Source: Acetobacteraceae bacterium (GTDB lineage: Bacteria; Pseudomonadota; Alphaproteobacteria; Acetobacterales; Acetobacteraceae). Taken from it: a stretch of 59,544 nucleotides of DNA. Positions 1-7,011 of this stretch are shown here, one piece after another. A program made the translations under genes and the position numbers. How positions within the stretch are numbered: the first letter of the stretch is position 1; each line of letters opens with the position of its first letter. The notes under the pieces are model-generated. The model worked only from the letters and a program-made list of their open reading frames with translations. It had not been told where the DNA came from and made no database searches. The DNA is taken from assembly GCA_022842185.1 (NCBI GenBank), contig JALHQB010000026.1, forward strand, positions 1 through 59,544, in the 5' to 3' direction.

Positions 1-487
1 GCGGCGGGCCGCCGAGCAGCAGGGCGACGCGCGGGCCGGGCAGTTCACCGAAGGCGCCCCACGCCTGCCGCGCGTCGGCCAGGCGGGCAGGGGACATCCG
101 GTGTGTGGCACCGAGGATCGGCAGGATATTGCGCGCGACCGGCGGCGAATCGTGCCGCCCGATGACCAGCAGGTCGAACCGGTCCAGCGCGAAGCCCGGA
201 TCCATGCAATGAACGATGCGAACGCCCCGCCTGGCCAGCCACAGCGCCACCGATGCGCTGCGCCGCCCTGCGGAGATTGCCAGGACGGGCCAGGGCGCCT
301 TGATCGTGCGGCGGGATTCGCCGGTCAGCCCCGCCAGCGTCGCCCAGCGCAACGGGAGCCGCGCCAGCGGCCCCCAGCGCAGCGGGACGGTGCGAAACGG
401 CCGCCCAAGCCGCTCGGCGATGCCGATCGCCTGGGACGCCGTGCCCGCCCGAGGGTCCGCCAGCACCCAGATGGCGCTGTCGGTCAT
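1..487 (-). CDS. ELM1/GtrOC1-family (DUF1022) protein, 3' end outside window
   Basis: Reading the minus strand from the ATG at 487 gives an open frame of 162 codons that runs off the left edge without a stop. It begins [20 protein letters not shown] and continues with [27 protein letters not shown] and [19 protein letters not shown]. The early D-x-RAG...QAxGxAExLG pattern and the later HxxDP and PxHD-like pieces are typical of the mitochondrial fission ELM1 family, predicted glycosyltransferase-like proteins common in alphaproteobacteria; the bacterial function is not established. It diverges from pyrE with a 63-bp spacer. Family call from motifs only; the C-terminal half cannot be seen. Confidence 0.72.
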   Translation of the reverse strand, partial: MTDSAIWVLADPRAGTASQAIGIAERLGRPFRTVPLRWGPLARLPLRWATLAGLTGESRRTIKAPWPVLAISAGRRSASVALWLARRGVRIVHCMDPGFALDRFDLLVIGRHDSPPVARNILPILGATHRMSPARLADARQAWGAFGELPGPRVALLLGGPP

Positions 488-550
488 GGACGTGGCCCGC
501 CCCGCCGATTACGACAGGACCACAAAGGACCACCACCAGGACGAACCGCC

Positions 551-1273
551 ATGACCGCGCTGCACGCCTCCGACTGGGACCGCGACGCCGCCCTGACCAC
601 CGCGCGCATCCTGCTTGAAATCAAGGCCGTCAATTTCCGGCCCGAGGAGCCCTATACCTTTACCAGCGGCTGGAAGAGCCCGGTGTATATCGATTGCCGC
701 AAGATCATCTCCTTCCCCCGTGCGCGCAACCGCATCATGGAACTGGGCGTGGGGAAGATCGGCCGGCACATCGGCTACGAATCGATCGACGTGGTGGTGG
801 GCGGTGAGACGGCCGGCATCCCCTTCGGCGCCTGGATCGCCGACCGGATGATGGCGCCGATGGCCTATGTGCGGAAAAAGCCGAAGGGCTTCGGCCGCAA
901 TGCCCAGATCGAAGGCGAGGTGCCGATCGGCCAGCGCACCCTGCTGGTGGAAGACCTGACCACCGATGGCGGGTCCAAGATCCGCTTCGCCAACGCGCTG
1001 CGCGATGCCGGGGCGATCTGCGAGCACACCTTCGTGGTGTTCTTCTATGGCGTCTTCCCCGGATCCTTCGAGAAGATGAAGGAAATGGGGCTGAACCTGC
1101 ACCATCTGTGCACCTGGTGGGACGTGCTGGAGGTGTGCCGCGAACGGCCGTACTTCTCCGAAGCCGCGCTCAAGGAAGTGCGCAAGTTCCTCGAGGACCC
1201 GGTGAGCTGGTCCAAGGCGCATGGCGGGGTGGGCAGCGTGGATGAGGCGAAGTTGAAGGATGCGGTGGAGTAG
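551..1273 (+). CDS. pyrE: orotate phosphoribosyltransferase
   Basis: 240-residue protein that transfers a phosphoribosyl group from PRPP to orotate, giving OMP in de novo pyrimidine synthesis (cytosolic). The PRPP-binding loop is at about residues 131-142 ([12 protein letters not shown]). An N-terminal [15 protein letters not shown] segment and [11 protein letters not shown] are also characteristic of PyrE. The start at 551 is chosen because family homology begins there ([10 protein letters not shown]); the frame is open further upstream, but that part has no similarity and overlaps the divergent gene. The long form with a C-terminal extension after the core fits alphaproteobacterial PyrE. 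No operon partner on this strand. Confidence 0.95.
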   Translation: MTALHASDWDRDAALTTARILLEIKAVNFRPEEPYTFTSGWKSPVYIDCRKIISFPRARNRIMELGVGKIGRHIGYESIDVVVGGETAGIPFGAWIADRMMAPMAYVRKKPKGFGRNAQIEGEVPIGQRTLLVEDLTTDGGSKIRFANALRDAGAICEHTFVVFFYGVFPGSFEKMKEMGLNLHHLCTWWDVLEVCRERPYFSEAALKEVRKFLEDPVSWSKAHGGVGSVDEAKLKDAVE

Positions 1274-1406
1274 AGGCTGTCGATGACGTCCGGTTCCGCG
1301 CCGGGCGCGTTGCATACTGGCATCTTCGGCTGACTCGTTTCTGACGCCCGCCAAGGCGCGGCCGACAGCACGACGCGGCGCCGGATGGCGACCGAAACGC
1401 TCGAAT

Positions 1407-1430
1407 GACTGGGTCCGACAGCTCCCAGTC
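1407..1430 (+). terminator. possible hairpin downstream of pyrE
   Basis: Inverted repeat gactggg / cccagtc (7-bp perfect arms, 10-nt loop) in the 239-bp gap between pyrE and the toxin-antitoxin pair. No real T-tract follows, so termination is only a possibility. The rest of the gap shows nothing recognisable except an aaggag ribosome site before 1513. Confidence 0.3.
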
Positions 1431-1512
1431 TTGAACGGTTTCGTAGCGCTGCGCGGCAAGGCATACTCCACATGCCCCCGCGCTTCCTGATCAGGGCGAC
1501 AAGGAGCACTCG

Positions 1513-1770
1513 ATGGTCCGAATCAGCATCGACCTGCCAGAGGAAGTCGCCGAGCGGCTCCGGCAGGCTGCCGGCGAGATGCAGTCCTCGCCCGAACGTC
1601 TGCTCGCGCAGGCGGCCGAGGCCATGTTGGCCGAACGCGATGCCTTCGAGGCGGCCATCGCTGAGGGCGAGGCGGACGTTGCTGCCGGCCGCGTGGTCCC
1701 GCACGAGGAGGTCCTGCGCGAGATGAAGGATTGGGCACAGTCGGTGCGCGCACGCAGCGCCGCGCGGTGA
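1513..1770 (+). CDS. ParD/CopG-like antitoxin (ribbon-helix-helix)
   Basis: 85 residues. The N-terminus MVRISIDLPEEVAERLRQAA is the beta strand plus first helix of a ribbon-helix-helix DNA-binding fold. The C-terminal half is acidic (AIAEGEADVAAGRVVPHEEV), as in antitoxins that wrap their toxin. A strong ribosome site aaggag lies 6 nt before the ATG. The stop codon overlaps the GTG start of the downstream ParE-like toxin, the standard translationally coupled toxin-antitoxin layout. By analogy with the family it should neutralise the toxin and autorepress the operon. Confidence 0.85.
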   Translation: MVRISIDLPEEVAERLRQAAGEMQSSPERLLAQAAEAMLAERDAFEAAIAEGEADVAAGRVVPHEEVLREMKDWAQSVRARSAAR

Positions 1771-2039
1771 GGCTCGATTTTTCGTACACAGCGCAACGGC
1801 ATCTTCGGGAGGCGCGGGATTTCATTGCACAGGACAACCCCGACGCCGCCGATGCGTTGGTGGCGCTCATCGCCGAGAGGGCGGCGACATTGCAGCGTTT
1901 CCCGCTGGCCGGGCGCGCGCTGGGCGCCGATCGTCGTGGCTTGGCATTGCCGCCAACACCCTACAGCCTGATCTATCGCGTCGTTTCGGATCGGGTCCTC
2001 ATCCTGGCTGTCTGGCACGGAGCGCGACAATGGCGCTGA
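1767..2039 (+). CDS. RelE/ParE-family toxin
   Basis: 90 residues from a GTG start that overlaps the antitoxin stop (GTGA). The sequence fits the ParE/RelE fold: an N-terminal strand and long helix (FSYTAQRHLREARDFIAQDN), then LQRFPLAGRALGADRRG and the C-terminal strands YSLIYRVVSDRVLILAVWHG, where the Y-x-I-x-Y/R pattern and final WHGxR are family hallmarks. ParE members inhibit gyrase and RelE members cleave mRNA; sequence alone does not decide which applies here. The 3' end overlaps the start of the ABC binding-protein gene by 10 nt. Confidence 0.85.
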   Translation: MRLDFSYTAQRHLREARDFIAQDNPDAADALVALIAERAATLQRFPLAGRALGADRRGLALPPTPYSLIYRVVSDRVLILAVWHGARQWR

Positions 2040-3691
2040 AACTTGCTCTTCCAATCGCCCTGGCCCTGGCCCTGGCCGCGCCCGCCGTCGCGCAGCCTGT
2101 GCGCGACACCCTGACCATCGGCATCACCCAATACCCCTCCACCTTCCACCCCAACATCGAGAACATGGCCGCGAAGTCCTACGTCCTGGGCTTCGCGCGC
2201 CGTCCGCTCACCGCCTATGGCGCCGATTGGCGCCTCGCCTGCCTGACCTGCGAAACCCTGCCCTCGATCGAGAACGGCCTGGCCGAACGCGAAACCACGC
2301 CCGACGGCAAGCAGGGCATCCGCGTCACCTACCGCCTGCGCGAAGGTCTGCGCTGGGGCGACGGCACGCCGGTGTCGTCCGAGGACCTGCGCTTCGCCTG
2401 GGAAGCCGGCCGCGATGCCGCCACCGGCTTCGGCCCCGCCGAATTCTACCGCAGCGCCTATGAACTCATCGTGGTGGACCCGCGCACCGTCACCATCCGC
2501 TTCGACCGCGTCACCTTCGAATTCGCCTCGATGGCCGATTTCCAGCCGCTGCCCGCGCACCTCGAACGCGCCCGCTGGCAGGCCGACCCGCGCGCCTATC
2601 GCACCCGCACCGCCTATGACACCGAGACGACCAATCCCGCGCTGTGGAACGGGCCGTACCGCATCACCGGCGTGCAGCCCGGCGCCTCTGTCACGCTGGA
2701 CCGGAACCCGGCGTGGAACGGCCCGGCCCCGCATTTCCGCCGCATCACCATCCGCACCATCGAGAACACGCCCGCGCTCGAAGCGCAGCTGCTCGCCGGC
2801 CAGGTGGACATGATCTCCGGCGAACTCGGCCTGCCGATCGAACAGGCCATCGCACTGGAACGGCGCACCGGCAACCGCTTCCGAATCCAATACCAGCCCG
2901 GCCTGATCTACGAACATATGGATCTGCGCCACGACCATCCTGCGCTTGGTGACGTGCGCGTGCGCCGCGCGCTGCTGATGGCGACCGACCGCGCGCAGAT
3001 CAGCGAAAGGCTCTTCGCCGGCCGCCAGCCGGTGGCGCATACATCGGTGAATCCGCTCGACCCGATGTACGACCCGGATGTGCGGCAGACCGGCTTCGAC
3101 CTGCCCGCCGCGCGCGCGCTGCTGGACCAAGCGGGCTGGACGCCCGGCCCGGACGGCATCCGCCGCAACGCCGCCGGGGAACGCCTGTCGCTGGAATTCA
3201 TGACCACGGCGGGCAACCGCGCGCGCGAGCAGGTGCAGCAGGTGCTGCAAGGCATGTGGCGCGCCGCCGGCATCGAAGCGCGCATCCGCAACGAGCCGCC
3301 CCGCGTGTTCTTCGCCGAAACCCTGTCGCGCCGCCGCTTCCAGGGTCTGGCGCTGTTCGCCTGGATCTCGGCGCCGGAATCCGTGCCCCGGTCCGCATTG
3401 AACTCCGACGAAATCCCGATCGAGGCCCGCAACTGGTCCGGCCAGAACTACGGCGGGTATCGCAATGCCGAGATGGACGTGCTGACGCAGACCATCCCCG
3501 AACAGCTCGACGTCGCTCGGCGCCGAGAAATGTGGCGGCGATTGCAGGCGATCTACGCTGAGGACCTGCCGTCGATCCCGCTGTGGTTCCGCGCGGACGC
3601 GCATGTCTGGCCGCAATGGCTCGATGGCGTGCGGCCGACCGGGCACCTCAACGTGTCCACGCTGTGGGCGGAGGAATGGCGCACGCGATGA
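2030..3691 (+). CDS. ABC transporter substrate-binding protein, dipeptide/oligopeptide (SBP family 5)
   Basis: 553 residues. The N-terminus (MALKLALPIALALALAAPAVA, cleavage after AVA-Q) is a Sec signal peptide, so the product is periplasmic. The mature part has the family-5 layout: YRLREGLRWGDGTPVSSEDL near residue 105, a middle domain with VRVRRALLMATDRAQI, and a C-terminal PLWFRADAHVW. It binds a peptide or related ligand for the two permeases downstream. A ggag ribosome site 7 nt before the ATG lies inside the toxin gene. No transporter ATPase gene is in the window, so ATPases must be encoded elsewhere. The substrate cannot be told from sequence. Confidence 0.9.
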   Translation: MALKLALPIALALALAAPAVAQPVRDTLTIGITQYPSTFHPNIENMAAKSYVLGFARRPLTAYGADWRLACLTCETLPSIENGLAERETTPDGKQGIRVTYRLREGLRWGDGTPVSSEDLRFAWEAGRDAATGFGPAEFYRSAYELIVVDPRTVTIRFDRVTFEFASMADFQPLPAHLERARWQADPRAYRTRTAYDTETTNPALWNGPYRITGVQPGASVTLDRNPAWNGPAPHFRRITIRTIENTPALEAQLLAGQVDMISGELGLPIEQAIALERRTGNRFRIQYQPGLIYEHMDLRHDHPALGDVRVRRALLMATDRAQISERLFAGRQPVAHTSVNPLDPMYDPDVRQTGFDLPAARALLDQAGWTPGPDGIRRNAAGERLSLEFMTTAGNRAREQVQQVLQGMWRAAGIEARIRNEPPRVFFAETLSRRRFQGLALFAWISAPESVPRSALNSDEIPIEARNWSGQNYGGYRNAEMDVLTQTIPEQLDVARRREMWRRLQAIYAEDLPSIPLWFRADAHVWPQWLDGVRPTGHLNVSTLWAEEWRTR

Positions 3692-3736
3692 TGCTCGACC
3701 AGGCGATGCGGACCGCGCGGCGGTGGATGCGGAAGG

Positions 3737-3776
3737 CCGGGGGAAAGTGAATTCCCCCGGACCCCCTTCTATTTTT
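3737..3776 (+). terminator. Rho-independent-type terminator after the binding-protein gene
   Basis: Perfect 9-bp stem ccgggggaa (3737-3745) / ttcccccgg (3752-3760) with a 6-nt loop, followed by a pyrimidine/T-rich run ending in attttt at 3771-3776. It stands between the binding protein and the permeases, where a leaky terminator would make the binding protein in excess over the membrane subunits. Confidence 0.65.
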
Positions 3777-3877
3777 GGCCGTTGCACTGGCGCATGGGGC
3801 AGGACGTGACGTCGCGATCCCGGCAGATGCGCCGGGCACCGATCCGCGCGCGCCCTGCGGCCCCGGCGCCCATGTTC

Positions 3878-3936
3878 CCGCGGTCCAGGGACCCGCAGGT
3901 CCCTGGCGGGGAGGTCTGGAGGGGCAGCGCCCCTTC
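3878..3936 (+). repeat. family A palindromic repeat, half element (copy A1)
   Basis: Contains the family hairpin ccagggacc (3885-3893) / ggtccctgg (3898-3906), then cggggaggtctggaggggcag and a second imperfect ggaggggc/gcccctt hairpin. Same module order as the right end of copy A3 (18320-18378). It fills the space just before the permease ATG, so it lies inside a probable operon. Confidence 0.8.
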
Positions 3937-3957
3937 ATTCTTCCAACGCGCCTCCCG

Positions 3958-4890
3958 ATGACCCGCATCCTCGCCACTCGCCTCGCCCAGATCGCGCTGA
4001 CGCTGGCCATCCTCTCCCTCTGCGCCTTCGCCCTCATCACGCTGATGCCCGGCGACCCCATCGAGGTCGCGATCGCCGGCGACCCGCGCCTGACCGCGGA
4101 GGACGCTGCCCGCATGCGCGCCCTGCATGGCCTGGATCGCCCCTTCATCGACCGCTACCTCGCCTGGGCCGGAAACCTGCTGCGTGGCGATTTCGGCTAT
4201 TCGCGGCTGTTCGCCCAGCCTGTGGCGGCGCTGCTCGGCCCCGCGCTGCAATGCACCTTGGCACTCGCCGGCAGCGCGCTGGTCATCGCGCTGGTCGCAG
4301 GGGTCGCCCTTGGCGCGCTGGCGGCATCACGGCCGCGCGCGGCGCCCTTCGTCGATGCCATCGCCATCATGGGGCAGGCGATGCCGACCTTCTGGCTCGG
4401 CATCCTGCTGATCATCGCCTTCGCAGTTACGCTCGGCTGGCTGCCGGCCGGCGGCAGTGCGGAAAGCGGCCTTGGACTGCATTACCTTGTCCTGCCGGTC
4501 GCCACGCTCGCGGTCGCGCATCTGGCGGCCTATGCGCGGCATTCGGCGGCAAGCCTCGAAGCAACGCTCACCGAGCCCTGGATCCGCACCGCCCGCGCGC
4601 GCGGCGCGCCGGAATCCCGCGTGCTGTTCCACCACGCCTTCCCCAACGCGGCGCTGCCGGTGCTGCAGATCGCGGCGCTCGATGCCGGCGCGCTGGCGGG
4701 CGGGGCCCTGGTGACGGAGACCGTCTTCGCGCGGCCCGGCATGGGCAAGCTGCTGTACGACGCGGTGATGGGCAACGACACCAACCTTGCCCTGATCGCG
4801 CTGCTGCTGGTGGCGCTGGTGACGATGCTTGCCACGCTCGGCGCCGACCTCGCGCAGCGCGCGCTCGACCCGCGGCTGCGTGAGCGATGA
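3958..4890 (+). CDS. ABC transporter permease, DppB/OppB type
   Basis: 310 residues, all-helical inner-membrane subunit. The first membrane segment is RLAQIALTLAILSLCAFAL, followed by the periplasmic LMPGDPIEVA loop and LHGLDRPFIDRYLAW typical of DppB. The cytoplasmic coupling (EAA) loop is near residue 215 (RTARARGAPESRVLFHHAFPN). The ATG at 3958 is chosen because the DppB family starts with MxRxLxxRL; further upstream is repeat sequence. It overlaps the next permease by ATGA, so the two are translationally coupled. It should form the channel with the next gene. Confidence 0.9.
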   Translation: MTRILATRLAQIALTLAILSLCAFALITLMPGDPIEVAIAGDPRLTAEDAARMRALHGLDRPFIDRYLAWAGNLLRGDFGYSRLFAQPVAALLGPALQCTLALAGSALVIALVAGVALGALAASRPRAAPFVDAIAIMGQAMPTFWLGILLIIAFAVTLGWLPAGGSAESGLGLHYLVLPVATLAVAHLAAYARHSAASLEATLTEPWIRTARARGAPESRVLFHHAFPNAALPVLQIAALDAGALAGGALVTETVFARPGMGKLLYDAVMGNDTNLALIALLLVALVTMLATLGADLAQRALDPRLRER

Positions 4891-5711
4891 TCCGGCTCGC
4901 CATAGGCCTCGCACTGCTCGGCGTGCTCGCGCTTGCCGCGCTGGCCGCGCCCTATGTGGCGGACGCACTCGGCCTCGATCCCTTCGCGCCGGACCTGATG
5001 GCGCGGTTTGAACCGCCATCGGCGGCGCATCCGCTGGGCACGGACGACCTCGGGCGTGACATCCTGCTGCGGCTGCTGTTCGGCGCGCGGGTGTCGCTGG
5101 CGGTGGGGTTGGCAGCGGCCTTGGCGGCGACGGTCATCGGCACGACGGCGGGCATCCTCGCCGCCTGGCGTGGCGGCGTTGCCGATGCCGTGATCATGCG
5201 CCTGGCGGATTTCATGCTCGCCTTGCCGGCCCTGCCGCTGCTGGTGCTGCTGGCGGCGGCGGACCCGTCGCGCATCGGCTTGCCGGCGCGCGGCGAAGCG
5301 GCGGGCGATGTGCTGCGCATCGTCGTCATCCTGGCCATCTTCGGCTGGGTCGGCGTGGCGCGGCTGGCACGGGCGGCGGCACTCGCCACGCTGTCACGCG
5401 ACCATGTGCGCGCTGCCCGCGCGCTGGGGGCGACCGAGGCGCGCATCCTGCGCCGCCATGTCCTGCCGGCGCTGCTGCCGCCCATCGCGGTGGCGACCGC
5501 CCTGGCGGTGGCCGGCGCGATCCTTGCCGAATCGACGCTGTCCTTCCTCGGCCTTGGCATCAGCCCGCCGGCCCCATCCTGGGGCAACATGCTGGCCAAT
5601 GCGCAGGAACTGGTGTTCAGCGCGCCCTGGGCCGCGGTCTGGCCCGGTCTTGCCATCATGGCGACGGTCGCCGGCTGCACCCTGGTGGCGGATGGGCTGC
5701 GGCGGCGTTAG
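4887..5711 (+). CDS. ABC transporter permease, DppC/OppC type
   Basis: 274 residues. It has an N-terminal membrane helix, then the DppC signature HPLGTDDLGRDILLRLLFGA at about residues 47-66, five further membrane segments, and the EAA loop ARALGATEARILRRHVLPA near residues 178-196. It is the second half of the heterodimeric channel for the binding protein at 2030. The TAG stop (5709-5711) coincides with the first three bases of a family B repeat, so the present C-terminus (GLRRR) may have been set by insertion of that element. Confidence 0.9.
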   Translation: MIRLAIGLALLGVLALAALAAPYVADALGLDPFAPDLMARFEPPSAAHPLGTDDLGRDILLRLLFGARVSLAVGLAAALAATVIGTTAGILAAWRGGVADAVIMRLADFMLALPALPLLVLLAAADPSRIGLPARGEAAGDVLRIVVILAIFGWVGVARLARAAALATLSRDHVRAARALGATEARILRRHVLPALLPPIAVATALAVAGAILAESTLSFLGLGISPPAPSWGNMLANAQELVFSAPWAAVWPGLAIMATVAGCTLVADGLRRR

Positions 5712-5812
5712 AGCAGATCGCGTCTGACTGGAATCAGTCAGGCGCGTGAAGATGCTCGCTCAAACACCGGCATAGAGCGTTTTGCGCCAGTACGGTCTGG
5801 CGCAATCGCTCT
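5709..5812 (+). repeat. family B MITE-like repeat (copy B1)
   Basis: About 104 bp. Left half: tagagcagatcgcg, then a ctgactg/cagtcag stem and ggcgcgtgaagatgctcgct. Right half: tagagcgttttgcgccag, loop tacggt, ctggcgca and an eroded end atcgctct. Nearly identical to copy B4 at 45384. The remaining gap to 5948 shows nothing else recognisable apart from a gggagag ribosome site before 5949. Confidence 0.85.
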
Positions 5813-5948
5813 CGCCGGCCGGGTTGAGTCTGGGCCCGCCAGGACCAATTTGTTCCTGATCAAGGCGGTGCCTCGCGGCTGCCGGCAGGTTGCCCGCCAC
5901 GGCCGTTGCTGATGGCCGCACATTGCCGCTGCCCGGGAGAGCACGACC

Positions 5949-6341
5949 ATGCCCAATACGCCGCTGTCGAAATCGATGCTGGACCTGCTCTCGCATATCA
6001 GCCTGCCGGCGGCTGGCCCGGATTTCACCCCCCGCAACGCCGCCTTGGCCGACCCCACGACGACGTTGCCGCAGACGCTGTCGGGCACCGACGCATTGCT
6101 CGATCACCTGCTGATGGAGGTGGAGGAGGATTTGCGGGAGGGGCGCAGCCAGGCGGCCGGGACCGCGCTCGGCATTGCGGGCACGCGCCTCGCCCTGGGC
6201 GAGATGCGGGGCAGCGCGCCGCCGCGGCATGTCGAATGGCTCGCCGCGCATCTGCGGGCGGCGGCGAAGGAACTGGCCGAAGGCCAGGGCGGCCGGTCGC
6301 TCAAGGCGGTGCGGCTGGCGCGGCTCGCGCTTCGGTCCTGA
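5949..6341 (+). CDS. hypothetical protein, 130 aa
   Basis: No family recognised. A gggagag ribosome site lies 8 nt before the ATG, and the third-position GC bias is like that of neighbouring genes. The N-terminal part is polar and uncharged (MPNTPLSKSMLDLLSHISLP). The C-terminal two thirds look alpha-helical and amphipathic (LLDHLLMEVEEDLREGRSQA; LAAHLRAAAKELAEG) and end in a basic helix. No signal peptide, membrane segment or cysteines. It sits alone between repeat B1 and a small secreted-protein gene. A cytosolic helical protein is all that can be said. Confidence 0.6.
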   Translation: MPNTPLSKSMLDLLSHISLPAAGPDFTPRNAALADPTTTLPQTLSGTDALLDHLLMEVEEDLREGRSQAAGTALGIAGTRLALGEMRGSAPPRHVEWLAAHLRAAAKELAEGQGGRSLKAVRLARLALRS

Positions 6342-6515
6342 AGGGCGGGGCGCCGTGGCACCCGGCCCGCGCGGGGCAAAACATGGCGTATCAGTCATTT
6401 ACCGGACAATCTTGTGACAGGAGTCAAGGCTTAGGATTGTCGCTCAGGTAACGGATCCCCCGACCGTGCCGACCGTCACGCCAGGTCTCATCGGCCGAAA
6501 AAGGATTCCATTGCC

Positions 6516-6812
6516 ATGTTCCGCGCCTTCCTGCTTGCCGTCGGGCTGATCGCCGCCCTGGCATCCGTCAGCCCCGCCGACGCGGCGCGGTCCCGCGCGC
6601 GTTCGACCGGCACCGATGCGACCGCCGCGTCATCCGAGGCACCGCGCGCTGCGTCCTCCCGCCGGACGCGGCGGAACGAGGCGAACCGCCAGCGGCGCAA
6701 CCGCGGCTCGGCGACATCGTCGCGCCAGCGGCGCGGCACGCAGCACGCGTCGAACACCACCTCCGGGTCGCGCCGCGCGGCGCGGCGCACGCCGACGACG
6801 GCGACGCAGTAG
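6516..6812 (+). CDS. small secreted Arg/Ser/Thr-rich basic protein, hypothetical
   Basis: 98 residues: a clear signal peptide (MFRAFLLAVGLIAALASVSP, cleavage likely after ADA) followed by a low-complexity tail dominated by Arg, Ser, Thr and Ala, with no cysteine and almost no hydrophobic residues. The mature part would be strongly basic and disordered, compatible with binding polyanions in the periplasm or envelope. The 174-bp gap upstream is less GC-rich than the genes and may hold a promoter, but no clear box can be assigned. A chance frame in GC-rich DNA cannot be excluded, though the signal peptide argues against it. Confidence 0.5.
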   Translation: MFRAFLLAVGLIAALASVSPADAARSRARSTGTDATAASSEAPRAASSRRTRRNEANRQRRNRGSATSSRQRRGTQHASNTTSGSRRAARRTPTTATQ

Positions 6813-7011
6813 GCGCCCGATCCGCTGACAGGCCTGGCGGCCATAGCGGCCGCATCATCGAGTGCACCAGGCCAATCGGCGTTCAGATGAGCCGGCGCGC
6901 CAGCGTGTCTGGCGCAATGTCGGACCAGGTGAACCGCCTGGTCAGCAAGGATGGTCGGCAGCCACCTTGGGAAACCCGTGCGAACGCCGGATCCCCAACT
7001 GGCCGCCGCGA

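Noticed and set aside
1973..3787. 604-codon minus-strand frame opposite the ABC binding protein
   Set aside because: Antisense composition, no motifs; the plus strand has a signal peptide and family-5 binding-protein signatures.
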